Shown here one piece after another: positions 33,608-39,629 of a DNA stretch of 39,629 nucleotides. A program made the position numbers and the translations under genes. The stretch covers positions 1-39,629 of the forward strand of contig JADBKU010000008.1 in NCBI GenBank assembly GCA_014896235.1, in the 5' to 3' direction. The notes beneath the pieces are model-generated. The model saw nothing but the letters and a program-made list of their open reading frames with translations, searched no databases and had not been told where the DNA came from. The first letter of the stretch is position 1; each line of letters opens with the position of its first letter. This stretch comes from a bacterium (GTDB lineage: Bacteria > Desulfobacterota > Binatia > Binatales > Binataceae).

Positions 33608-34909
33608 TTATTCGCCTTTCTGCAAATCCTTGAGCGCTTCCGGATCCAGCATCTGGGTCTTGCGCACCACCGCCTGCGCCTGGAGCAGCGTGGTTTTCGC
33701 CGCGCGCGTGCCAAGCGTCTGGGTCTTTTTGACCTGATCCATCAGGCCCGACAGCGCCTGCGTCGCCTTGATGTTGCCCATCCGCTGCGAGCCCTGAATC
33801 GCGTTGCTGAGCAGGCGGGTCGCGCGGTCAACGTTGCCCGATTTCAATTCCTCTTCGGCGCGCGCCTGGAGCTTTGCGATCGAAACCTGATCGACCATGT
33901 TCATCACGCGCCCGTTGCGCTTGCTCATCAGCGTTCGGTCGAGCGTGTATTCGACGGTGATATCGGAATTCACCGAGCGTTCGCCGACGCCCGGAATTTC
34001 AAAATGAAAGCTGGCCTGTCCGATGCGCACCGGGCCGGGCTTGCGCGGCGGCAGCACGAGGGTGAGCAGCACCGAGCCGGGCACGCCGGCTTCGAGATCG
34101 CCGATTTCGTAGGAAATTTTGCGGTCCTCGCCGACCAGAGGGGCGCCGAGCGCATAGATTTCCGGACTGGCGCGAAACGCCTCGCGCACCTGCACGCCCT
34201 GCGCGAGGGTCGCGTCGATGCGGCCGTTGCGCACGCTGACCGCGCGCAGTCCCTGCAATTCGTCCTCGAAAATTCCGGGAATTTCGGCCGGGTCGCCGAT
34301 GAAATGATATTTTCCGTGCGAATCCTGCGCGATTCGCATCAGCAGCTTCTCGTTGAATTCCACGCCAACGCCCATCGCGGAAAACGACATCTGATCGCGA
34401 TTCTGATTGGCAAGATCGATGCAGGCGGTTTCTTCGTAAGTCTGACCGTCGGTCAGCACGAGCACGCGGTTGAGCCGGTTGGCGGCGAGATTTTTCTTCA
34501 CCTCGTCGATCGCCGCGCGCATCCCGAGCGCCATCTGCGTGCCGCCGCCGATTTCCAGCAGATCGATATCGTCAAGCGCGCGCCTGACCGCCGCGGCGTC
34601 GTGAATCTGGTCGGGTTGCAGGATTACCTGCGCCTTGTCGGCGAAAGCGACGACGGCGACCTTGTCTTCGGGAGCGACGTTTTGCGCCAGGAACTTGACC
34701 GCCTCAATCACGAATTCGAGGCGCCGTTCGTCGTACATCGAACCGGAGCGGTCCAGCACGATGCCGAGGTTGAGAGGCAATCGCGAACCGCCGCCACCGG
34801 CTCCGCCGCCCGCCGTGGCCTCGAGCAGCACGTAAAGCACGAAATTCTCCGCTGTAGAGAGCACATATTCGCTGCTCGCCAGCGCCTGGAAGGTGACGGC
34901 CTCGGCCAT
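33608..34909 (-). CDS. von Willebrand factor A domain protein with KTQxL tail motifs
   Basis: The 433-residue product starts MAEAVTFQALASSEYVLS; the ATG at 34909 has GGGGAGA seven bases upstream. The vWA domain has a full metal site: GIVLDRSGSMYD (Asp53-x-Ser-x-Ser), EIGGGTQMALGM and VLVLTDGQTYEE. A beta-rich domain follows (GQASFHFEIPG, VNSDITVEYTLDR). A helical part then contains RAEEELKSGNVDRATRLLSN. The tail carries KTQTL (Thr396) and KTQML (Thr418), 22 residues apart, which could be kinase sites read by FHA domains (inference). vWA proteins assemble complexes through metal-dependent contacts. There is no signal peptide, so it is cytoplasmic. It is the first gene of the island. Confidence 0.9.
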   Translation of the reverse strand: MAEAVTFQALASSEYVLSTAENFVLYVLLEATAGGGAGGGGSRLPLNLGIVLDRSGSMYDERRLEFVIEAVKFLAQNVAPEDKVAVVAFADKAQVILQPDQIHDAAAVRRALDDIDLLEIGGGTQMALGMRAAIDEVKKNLAANRLNRVLVLTDGQTYEETACIDLANQNRDQMSFSAMGVGVEFNEKLLMRIAQDSHGKYHFIGDPAEIPGIFEDELQGLRAVSVRNGRIDATLAQGVQVREAFRASPEIYALGAPLVGEDRKISYEIGDLEAGVPGSVLLTLVLPPRKPGPVRIGQASFHFEIPGVGERSVNSDITVEYTLDRTLMSKRNGRVMNMVDQVSIAKLQARAEEELKSGNVDRATRLLSNAIQGSQRMGNIKATQALSGLMDQVKKTQTLGTRAAKTTLLQAQAVVRKTQMLDPEALKDLQKGE

Positions 34910-34989
34910 GTTCAATTCTCCCCAATCAATTCTAGGTGCAAGGTTCGTAGCATAGCAACATTGGACGGCCGCGCGCGTCGCTGGATTCA

Positions 34990-35344
34990 TCCCGCGCGCG
35001 CGTAATTCGCCGATTGATTCCGAAACGACGCTCGAATTTCAGGCGCGGCGCTTCATATTCCTATTACGGTCCCGGCGTCGCGATGTTTCATCGCGATTGC
35101 GCCGCCGACGTGCGCGGCGCCCTAACGAATCGTGCGCGAGTGGGACGCGCGAGGAAAGCATCGATGCGGCTTATTGCCACAGGCAACTCTACAATCGAGT
35201 GTAAACTTTTCCGGCGCTGCCGGCAAAAATTTTCATCGTGTTCAGAAATTCCTCAAAAAATGGTCAAAATTCGCAGCTTAAGCAAAATAAAATCGCAAAT
35301 GCAGGCAATCTGTAAACGGTATAGAAATTGCGTTAGCCGACGGC
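34990..35344. other. Intergenic region with hairpins and AT-rich upstream sequence
   Basis: This region separates the divergent vWA and methyltransferase-like genes. It holds an 8-bp perfect hairpin (TCGCGATG 35078-35085 with CATCGCGA 35089-35096, loop TTT). A small GC hairpin near 35210-35225 is flanked by T and A runs. From about 35160 to 35344 the sequence is AT-rich, with TATAGA near 35321 as a possible -10 for the rightward gene, but no good -35. The open frame across 35014-35457 has no recognisable features. Confidence 0.4.
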
Positions 35345-36412
35345 ATGGCGTATCCGATCCGCGACTCTTCTTTCTTTGGCGCCGATCGGCGATTGCCGCT
35401 CTCCAGTTTCGTCGAGCGGATTTTTTCGCGCTCGCCACGACCGACCGCGGCGCTTGAAAATAATCTGCGGGAGTTTGTCCATATTGACGAAATCCTGGCG
35501 CACGGCCATCGCGCATTAAGCGACAAATCGTTCTTTTCGTCGGCCGCTTTTGACGAACTCATCGACGGCCTAGCGAGCGTGCGGGCGCACGCAGGCGCGC
35601 AAGAATGGGCCGTGGCGGTCAGCACCATCCGGCGCCATCCGCTGCTCGCGCTGCTGCATCAAGAGGACCTGATGCGCCGCGCCTACCATGCGCCGCCCGG
35701 AAGCGCCGGGGATGTCGTGCGGCTGTCAGGTATGGCCGATCCGGAGTCCACAACCCGGCCAGCCGAGGCCTTGACCGAACTGGGAGTGAGGTTGCGGGAG
35801 CGGCTGATGGCCCTGCCGCTAGCGCAATCGATGATGAACCGCACGGCGATCCTCGCCCGGGCGATCGACCGGACCGCGGATACAGTCGCCGCCGGCGCGG
35901 AAGTGCTGGCGATCGGCTGCGGCGATTTAGCCGAAGCGCGGCTCAGCGCGGCGGTCGGCGCGGGCAGGATGCGACGCTTCGTTGCGCTGGACCACGATTT
36001 TCAGGCCACGGAGATAGTCGAACGCGCCTATGGCCACGCCCGCATCAATGCGATTCATACGCCGACTTACGCGCTGCTCAACGGCGCTTCCAACGCATTC
36101 GGACGGTTCGATCTGATTTATTCGGCGTCGTTGCTCGAACGGCTTGAGACGCGGGCGGCGGCGCAGGCGCTGGGCGCGATGTATTCGATGTTGAAACCGG
36201 GCGGCAAGATTGTGGTCGCGAACCTTGCGCCGACCGTGCTCGAGGCGGGCCTGATCGAGGCGGTCATGAATTGGTGGCCGATTTATCGCGACCATGGGGC
36301 CTTGAGCGATTTGGGCGCGGAAATCGCGCAAACTCGCGGCGCCGGAGTGAAAGTTACGCTGGAACCCGGCGACAATATCTACTTGCTTGAGCTTATTTGC
36401 TCTTGCGCGTGA
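35345..36412 (+). CDS. SAM-dependent methyltransferase-like protein with helical N-terminal region
   Basis: The 355-residue product has a helical N-terminal part of about 170 residues (SSFVERIFSRSP, FFSSAAFDELIDGLASV). A class I methyltransferase-like fold follows: AEVLAIGCGDLAEARL for motif I, RRFVALDHDFQATEIVERA for the ribose-binding acidic position, FDLIYSASLLERLETRAAAQ for motif IV and MLKPGGKIVVANLAP for motif V/VI. The architecture (N-terminal domain plus methyltransferase) resembles enzymes making 3-hydroxy-fatty-acid methyl ester signals, but the match is general and the substrate is not known. No good ribosome site precedes the ATG at 35345. A terminator follows. Confidence 0.7.
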   Translation: MAYPIRDSSFFGADRRLPLSSFVERIFSRSPRPTAALENNLREFVHIDEILAHGHRALSDKSFFSSAAFDELIDGLASVRAHAGAQEWAVAVSTIRRHPLLALLHQEDLMRRAYHAPPGSAGDVVRLSGMADPESTTRPAEALTELGVRLRERLMALPLAQSMMNRTAILARAIDRTADTVAAGAEVLAIGCGDLAEARLSAAVGAGRMRRFVALDHDFQATEIVERAYGHARINAIHTPTYALLNGASNAFGRFDLIYSASLLERLETRAAAQALGAMYSMLKPGGKIVVANLAPTVLEAGLIEAVMNWWPIYRDHGALSDLGAEIAQTRGAGVKVTLEPGDNIYLLELICSCA

Positions 36413-36453
36413 TTAAAAGCGAGTGATAGCGCGAAAGTGCGCTTCATTCCGAA

Positions 36454-36467
36454 TATTATCATCTGAC
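36454..36467 (+). promoter_or_regulatory. Half-site matching the Fur-family operator at 38576
   Basis: TATTATCATCTGAC (36454-36467) is identical over 14 bases to the right half (38590-38603) of the perfect palindrome before the Fur/PerR-type gene. The mirror half is not conserved here (about 4 of 14 positions). It lies between the methyltransferase-like gene and its terminator. It may be a weak regulator site or a relic. Confidence 0.4.
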
Positions 36468-36470
36468 CGC

Positions 36471-36500
36471 AAGCCGCCGGAGCCGGTTCCGGCGGCTTTT
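36471..36500 (+). terminator. Rho-independent terminator
   Basis: AAGCCGCCGG (36471-36480) and CCGGCGGCTT (36489-36498) form a perfect 10-bp stem with an 8-base loop, ending in TTTT (36497-36500). It follows the methyltransferase-like gene by about 60 bases. Confidence 0.8.
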
Positions 36501-36597
36501 CGATCGCGCTTGATTTGGGCTACAGTTCGGATGAACGGTCGTCCGTTTGGCGGCGGCCCAGATGCGGAGAGATTCGTAGCATGATTTTGCGCGCGAA

Positions 36598-36864
36598 ATG
36601 CGCCCCGTCGCTGGGCTGGGCGCGACCCGGATGGGCCGCAATTTCGATCATTCCAACCCGATCGGGTTTGCCGTTGAAGCCATCGAACTGGCGTTGGCTG
36701 GGGTTGGCCTGGAGCGCACCGCGCCCGATGGGTTGCTGGTCAATCCTGGCATGACGCGGATGACCGATCCGATGGCCTCATTTGACTTGCGGCAGGCGAT
36801 GGGGCTGACCGACCGCAGTCTGACCGCGACCATGAACCTGCGGCGCCATGAAAATCAGGTTTGA
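36598..36864 (+). pseudogene. Thiolase (SCP2-type / lipid-transfer protein) N-terminal remnant
   Basis: The 88 residues match the N-terminus of SCP2-type thiolases: RPVAGLGATRMGRN, FAVEAIELALAGVGLERTAP, DGLLVNPGMTRMTDPMASFD and LRQAMGLTDRSLTATMNL. Such proteins are about 380-400 residues and form heterocomplexes with a DUF35 OB-fold partner, as in sterol side-chain retro-aldolases and related acyl-CoA enzymes. After MNL the frame ends within ten residues at TGA 36862. The catalytic centre is absent, and the DUF35 gene begins 39 bases later. More than three quarters of the gene has therefore been lost, apparently by deletion. No ribosome site was seen. Confidence 0.72.
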
Positions 36865-36903
36865 GTCAAATATAAGCGTCGGCTAAAGATAACTAGGATA
36901 AGC

Positions 36904-37320
36904 ATGCCTGAAATCGCCAAACCGGTTCCCGCCGTCACGCCGCAAATGGCTCCGTTCTTCGAAGCGGCGCGTCATGGCGAATTAAAAGCGCCACGATGCG
37001 CCGCTTGCGGCGCTTTGCGCTTTTCGGTGCGGGAAAATTGCACTCAATGCTTTTTCCGTCAGCACGATTCGGCAAGGGTCGGCGGCCGCGACGAAGCGCT
37101 AAGTTTCAACATGGCGCACCAAGTGTACCATCCGGCCTACGCCGGCGAGATTCCATATGTCGTGGTGATGATTAAATTGAAAGAAAGACCGGCGATCGTG
37201 TCGAACCGGTTGGGCGTCAAGCCCGATCGGATGCGGTGTGGGATGCCGGTTGAGGTCGTTTTTGAAAAGGTCAACGACCAGGTCAGTTCGTCAAAATTCC
37301 GGCCTCGCGCCGCCGGTTAA
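36904..37320 (+). CDS. DUF35 OB-fold/zinc-ribbon acyl-CoA-associated protein
   Basis: The 138-residue product has the two-part DUF35 design. An N-terminal rubredoxin-like zinc ribbon (CAACGALRFSVRENCTQC) follows the helix APFFEAARHGELKAPR. The OB-fold contains MAHQVYHPAYAGEIPYVVV, LKERPAIVSNRLG and GMPVEVVFEKVNDQV. These proteins partner SCP2-type thiolases or MaoC-like hydratases and bind the CoA end of substrates. The thiolase that would normally sit just upstream survives only as a fragment, so this protein may be orphaned or may serve a partner elsewhere. The segment between ribbon and OB-fold (FFRQHDSARVGGRDEALSFN) is unusual, perhaps an early sign of decay. AGGAT precedes the ATG. Confidence 0.82.
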   Translation: MPEIAKPVPAVTPQMAPFFEAARHGELKAPRCAACGALRFSVRENCTQCFFRQHDSARVGGRDEALSFNMAHQVYHPAYAGEIPYVVVMIKLKERPAIVSNRLGVKPDRMRCGMPVEVVFEKVNDQVSSSKFRPRAAG

Positions 37321-37372
37321 GAACGGGCGCTCTAAACGCCTGACCGCCCGGCGCGCGGAGGTTGCAGATCCA

Positions 37373-38536
37373 ATGTTAACCCTCGACCAAAATTATCTTC
37401 AGCGTCTGATTGAAAGCTCGCCCGATATCATTATCGCCGTCGACAACGAAGGCACGATTATCTTCTACAACGACGGCGCACGCCGCAATCTCCGTTACAG
37501 CGCGGCGGAAATGATCGGCCAGAAAATCGATCGCATCTATCCCACGCTCGACGAAGCGCGGCGCGTGATGAAGGCGATGCGCGACGCCGAGGACCATCGC
37601 ATCTCCAACTTCGAAACTGTGTTGTGCGACAAGGACAACCAGCAGATCTCCTGCGCGATTTCTGGCTCGCTGATTTATGACGAGCACGGCAAGGAGATCG
37701 GCTCGATCGGTTATGCGCGGGACATCCGGCGGATGCGCCAGCGGGAGCAACTCGCGACCTGCGGCGAAATTGCGGTCAGCCTGGCCCATGAAATCAACAA
37801 TCCGCTGGAGACTATCACCAACAACCTCGATCTCCTCGCGCGCGAAATTCAGGGTCATCTGACCGACGCCGAGATGGCGGTCGAGACTGAACGGCTCGAT
37901 TCGATTCGCGCCGGCATCGCGCGCGTGCAGGGAATCGTGCGCAGGCTTGACGAGATGACCCGCAAGGGCGTTTACGAGACGCGCGATTATCTGCAGGGCA
38001 AGAAGATGGCCGACCTCGCTCCGCGCGAGGGCGAGGCCCCCCCGAAAATCGCGGACGCGCGCGTCAACGGCTCCGCGCGGCGCGACGACTGGGCGCTCAG
38101 CGGGATGTCGGTGCTGGTGCTTGACGACGACGTGTCGGTCGTAAGTTCGCTGGCCGACGTGCTGCGCGCGGAGCGCTGCGTGGTGCATACGGCGACCCGG
38201 CCGAGCGCCGCCTTCGGCATCTTGCGCAACGTCAAAATCGACGTCGTGATTTCGGACGTCGTGATGCCCGAGATGGACGGTTACGAATTCTACATGAAGG
38301 TCAAGGAAGAAATGCCGGACCTGCCGGTGATTCTGATGACCGCCTATTATTACGACAAGGATCACATCATCAAGCGCAGCCGGTTGCGCGGACTCGAAGC
38401 GGCGATTTTCAAGAAGCCGGTGAATCCCGCCAAGCTGCGCGAGGTGCTGATCAACGCGCGCGGCCGTCGCGGCCAGGCCGCGTCCGCGCCGGTTCCTCCT
38501 CCCGCCGCGCCCGCGGCGCCGGCTTCGCGCGCCTGA
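37373..38536 (+). CDS. PAS-HisKA-receiver protein lacking a kinase ATPase domain
   Basis: The 387-residue protein starts MLTLDQNYLQRLIESSPDII, with GGAGG upstream of the ATG at 37373. Residues about 8-125 are a PAS domain (IAVDNEGTIIFYNDGARRNL...GSIGYARDIRRMR). Residues about 128-195 are a HisKA dimerisation helix pair with His139 in SLAHEINNPLETI. A linker replaces the HATPase_c domain: no N, G1 or G2 box is present. Residues about 245-360 are a receiver domain with acidic pocket LVLDDDVS, phosphoacceptor Asp295 (ISDVVMPEMDGYEF), Thr in LMTAY and Lys348 in IFKKP. The tail is Ala/Pro-rich. It probably takes phosphate from another kinase or acts as a PAS-controlled dimeric receiver (inference). 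Confidence 0.87.
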   Translation: MLTLDQNYLQRLIESSPDIIIAVDNEGTIIFYNDGARRNLRYSAAEMIGQKIDRIYPTLDEARRVMKAMRDAEDHRISNFETVLCDKDNQQISCAISGSLIYDEHGKEIGSIGYARDIRRMRQREQLATCGEIAVSLAHEINNPLETITNNLDLLAREIQGHLTDAEMAVETERLDSIRAGIARVQGIVRRLDEMTRKGVYETRDYLQGKKMADLAPREGEAPPKIADARVNGSARRDDWALSGMSVLVLDDDVSVVSSLADVLRAERCVVHTATRPSAAFGILRNVKIDVVISDVVMPEMDGYEFYMKVKEEMPDLPVILMTAYYYDKDHIIKRSRLRGLEAAIFKKPVNPAKLREVLINARGRRGQAASAPVPPPAAPAAPASRA

Positions 38537-38561
38537 ACCTGTCGCGCGGCGCGTCCGTTGC

Positions 38562-38589
38562 TTGACCGCACCGACTGTCAGATGATAAT
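38562..38589 (+). promoter_or_regulatory. Promoter of the Fur/PerR-type gene
   Basis: TTGACC (38562-38567, 5 of 6) and GATAAT (38584-38589, 5 of 6) are 16 bases apart. The -10 lies inside the palindromic operator. Transcription would start near 38596, about ten bases before the first ATG (38606) or about 64 before an in-frame ATG at 38660. Confidence 0.6.
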
Positions 38590-38604
38590 TATTATCATCT
38601 GACA
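38576..38604. promoter_or_regulatory. Perfect 29-bp Fur/PerR-family operator palindrome
   Basis: TGTCAGATGATAAT (38576-38589) and ATTATCATCTGACA (38591-38604) are exact mirror halves around one T at 38590. The core TGATAATTATTATCA resembles Fur and PerR boxes. It covers the -10 region and start site of the downstream regulator gene, so autorepression is expected. It probably controls the rubrerythrin gene too if the two are cotranscribed. Confidence 0.8.
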
Positions 38605-38605
38605 A

Positions 38606-39130
38606 ATGAAACTGAAGATTGTCAATGACAGCCGCCGCGCCGCGTATGCGCGCGAGCGAATGGCTGAATTCGCCGTGCGATGCCGCGCGGCGGGCCTGCC
38701 GGTGACGCCTCAGCGGATGGCGATTATCGAGGCGCTGCTGGGCGCAACGGACCATCCGCGGGCCGAGAAGATTTGCGCGGAAGTGCGCCGGCGCCATCCG
38801 CATGTCTCTCTCGCCACCGTCCATCGCACGCTCGAAACGTTGTGCAGGATTGGCGAGGCGCGCAAGGTGACGGCGCTGCACGACAGCGCGCGCTACGACG
38901 GCAATCTCGAGCCGCATCATCATGTGGTTTGCGTGCGTTGCCGGCGAATTCGCGACGTTGAAATCGCGGGTTTGGACGCGACGCTGGGCGGCGCGATTCG
39001 CGCGCCCGGCTTCAAGCCGCTCGGATGGTCGCTGGAAATCCAGGCGATATGCGACGATTGCGCAAATTCCGGCGAACGCGCGGGGCGTTCGTCAGAGACC
39101 GGCGGCGTCGGGAAAACGCCGCGCAATTGA
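38606..39130 (+). CDS. Fur/PerR-family metal-dependent transcriptional repressor
   Basis: The 174-residue product has the family winged helix (AGLPVTPQRMAIIEALLGA, then HVSLATVHRTLETLCRIGEA). It also has the metal/peroxide-sensing region LEPHHHVVCVRCRRIRDVEI with the first structural CxxC, and QAICDDCANS with the second. The combination with rubrerythrin favours a PerR-like peroxide sensor over an iron-uptake Fur, but this is inference. The ATG at 38606 is one base after the operator and lacks a ribosome site. An in-frame ATG at 38660 (MAEFAVRCRAAGLPVTP) would give a more usual N-terminal length and is a serious alternative. Rubrerythrin starts 26 bases after the stop. Confidence 0.92.
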   Translation: MKLKIVNDSRRAAYARERMAEFAVRCRAAGLPVTPQRMAIIEALLGATDHPRAEKICAEVRRRHPHVSLATVHRTLETLCRIGEARKVTALHDSARYDGNLEPHHHVVCVRCRRIRDVEIAGLDATLGGAIRAPGFKPLGWSLEIQAICDDCANSGERAGRSSETGGVGKTPRN

Positions 39131-39156
39131 AATCAAAACCCATAGGGAGCGAAGCA

Positions 39157-39573
39157 ATGAAGAGCCTCAAAGGAACCAAGACCCATCAGAACCTCAAAGA
39201 CGCGTTCGCAGGCGAAAGCCAGGCCAACCGCCGCTATCTTTATTTCGCGAAGGTCGCGGACGTCGAAGGCCAGCCCGAAATCGCCGGCCTCTTCCGCGAC
39301 ACCGCGGAGGGCGAAACGGGTCACGCGCATGGCCATCTGGACTACCTCAAGTCGGTGGGCGATCCAGTGACCGATCAACCGATCGGCGATACTCTGCTCA
39401 ATCTGAAGTCCGCTGTGCACGGCGAGACTTACGAATACACCGACATGTATCCGGGGATGGCGAAGACCGCGCGCGAGGAAGGCTTCAGCGAAATCGCGGA
39501 CTGGTTCGAGACGCTGGCCAAGGCCGAGAAATCGCACGCCGGCCGATTCTCGAAGGCGGCGGAAACGCTCTAG
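39157..39573 (+). CDS. rbr: Rubrerythrin (diiron domain only)
   Basis: The 138-residue protein is a ferritin-like four-helix diiron protein that reduces hydrogen peroxide. Its iron ligands come from [35 protein letters not shown] (ExxH), [16 protein letters not shown] and [11 protein letters not shown] (ExxH). The C-terminal rubredoxin domain of classical rubrerythrin is missing, as in the short-form family, so electrons must come from a separate rubredoxin or other donor. AGGGAG precedes the ATG. It directly follows the Fur/PerR-type gene and is probably in the same peroxide-response transcript. Confidence 0.93.
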   Translation: MKSLKGTKTHQNLKDAFAGESQANRRYLYFAKVADVEGQPEIAGLFRDTAEGETGHAHGHLDYLKSVGDPVTDQPIGDTLLNLKSAVHGETYEYTDMYPGMAKTAREEGFSEIADWFETLAKAEKSHAGRFSKAAETL

Positions 39574-39585
39574 GATCGAAAGCGC

Positions 39586-39613
39586 CGCGCGGCCGCGCGG
39601 ACGCGGCCGCGCG
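39586..39613. terminator. GC hairpin after rubrerythrin
   Basis: CGCGCGGCCGCG (39586-39597) and CGCGGCCGCGCG (39602-39613) pair perfectly over 12 bases with the loop CGGA, 13 bases after the stop codon. No T-run follows, so intrinsic termination is uncertain. Confidence 0.45.
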
Positions 39614-39629
39614 TCATCCAGCCGCCGGC

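Noticed and set aside
24791..34909. Type VI secretion regulatory locus
   Set aside because: Kinase, PP2C and FHA genes are shared with such loci, but no T6SS structural gene (sheath, Hcp, VgrG, ClpV, TssJLM) is present in the window.
35014..35457. Open frame of 147 codons before the methyltransferase-like gene
   Set aside because: Its residues are basic and featureless, it overlaps the gene at 35345, and it crosses hairpins and AT-rich promoter-like sequence.

Overview
This is a GC-rich bacterial chromosome segment with dense coding on both strands. The gene set points to a Gram-negative free-living bacterium: a lipoprotein, GT-C envelope glycosyltransferases, a polyprenyl-phosphate sugar synthase, FHA/Ser-Thr kinase signalling, a sigma-54-type promoter, selenoprotein synthesis, and SCP2-type thiolase and DUF35 acyl-CoA proteins. 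Deltaproteobacteria-like, Binatota-like or Acidobacteria-like lineages would fit. That placement is inference; no rRNA or tRNA gene was seen.

Layout. (1) 1-540: the C-terminus of a histidine kinase, then a headless limonene-epoxide-hydrolase fragment. (2) 572-4861: a selenium block of selB, a WYL-domain regulator and selD. The selD gene carries an in-frame TGA at the catalytic Cys position, so SelD is itself a selenoprotein. (3) 5161-6916: a sigma-54-like promoter, a secreted DUF4382 protein and a strong terminator. (4) 6971-16314: an AI-2E-type permease and an envelope glycosylation block (three GT-C-like membrane proteins, a GtrB-like GT2 enzyme, two SAM methyltransferases, one frameshifted). 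(5) 16427-18786: cold-shock protein, HIT-like protein, M20 amidohydrolase, and a small exported protein with a helix-turn-helix-like core. (6) 18884-24558: zinc alcohol dehydrogenase, enoyl-CoA hydratase (frameshifted at its end), and a zwf-glk-fbaB sugar operon. (7) 24791-34909: a seven-gene, same-strand phosphosignalling island. (8) 35345-39573: a methyltransferase-like protein, a thiolase remnant with its DUF35 partner, a PAS-HisKA-receiver protein lacking an ATPase domain, and a Fur/PerR-type regulator followed by rubrerythrin.

The most interesting part is the island. In transcription order it encodes a vWA protein, a zinc-ribbon FHA protein, a Ser/Thr kinase-FHA protein, a zinc-ribbon/pseudokinase/PP2C fusion, a membrane Ser/Thr kinase with a duplicated extracellular domain, a multi-pass membrane FHA protein and a lipoprotein. 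Writer, eraser, readers and candidate phospho-acceptor tails (two KTQxL motifs in the vWA protein) are all present. It resembles TerY-P triads and T6SS PpkA/PppA/Fha modules in logic but lacks their other hallmark genes here. Inside it, 1028 bp of the membrane kinase gene recur base for base inside the kinase-FHA gene, replacing its catalytic core and throwing its N-lobe out of frame. This is either a very recent gene conversion or an assembly chimera.

Several other genes are broken by single indels or truncation (methyltransferase at 13.5 kb, enoyl-CoA hydratase at 20.06 kb, thiolase at 36.6 kb, epoxide hydrolase at 0.4 kb). Sequence errors must therefore be considered alongside real gene decay.
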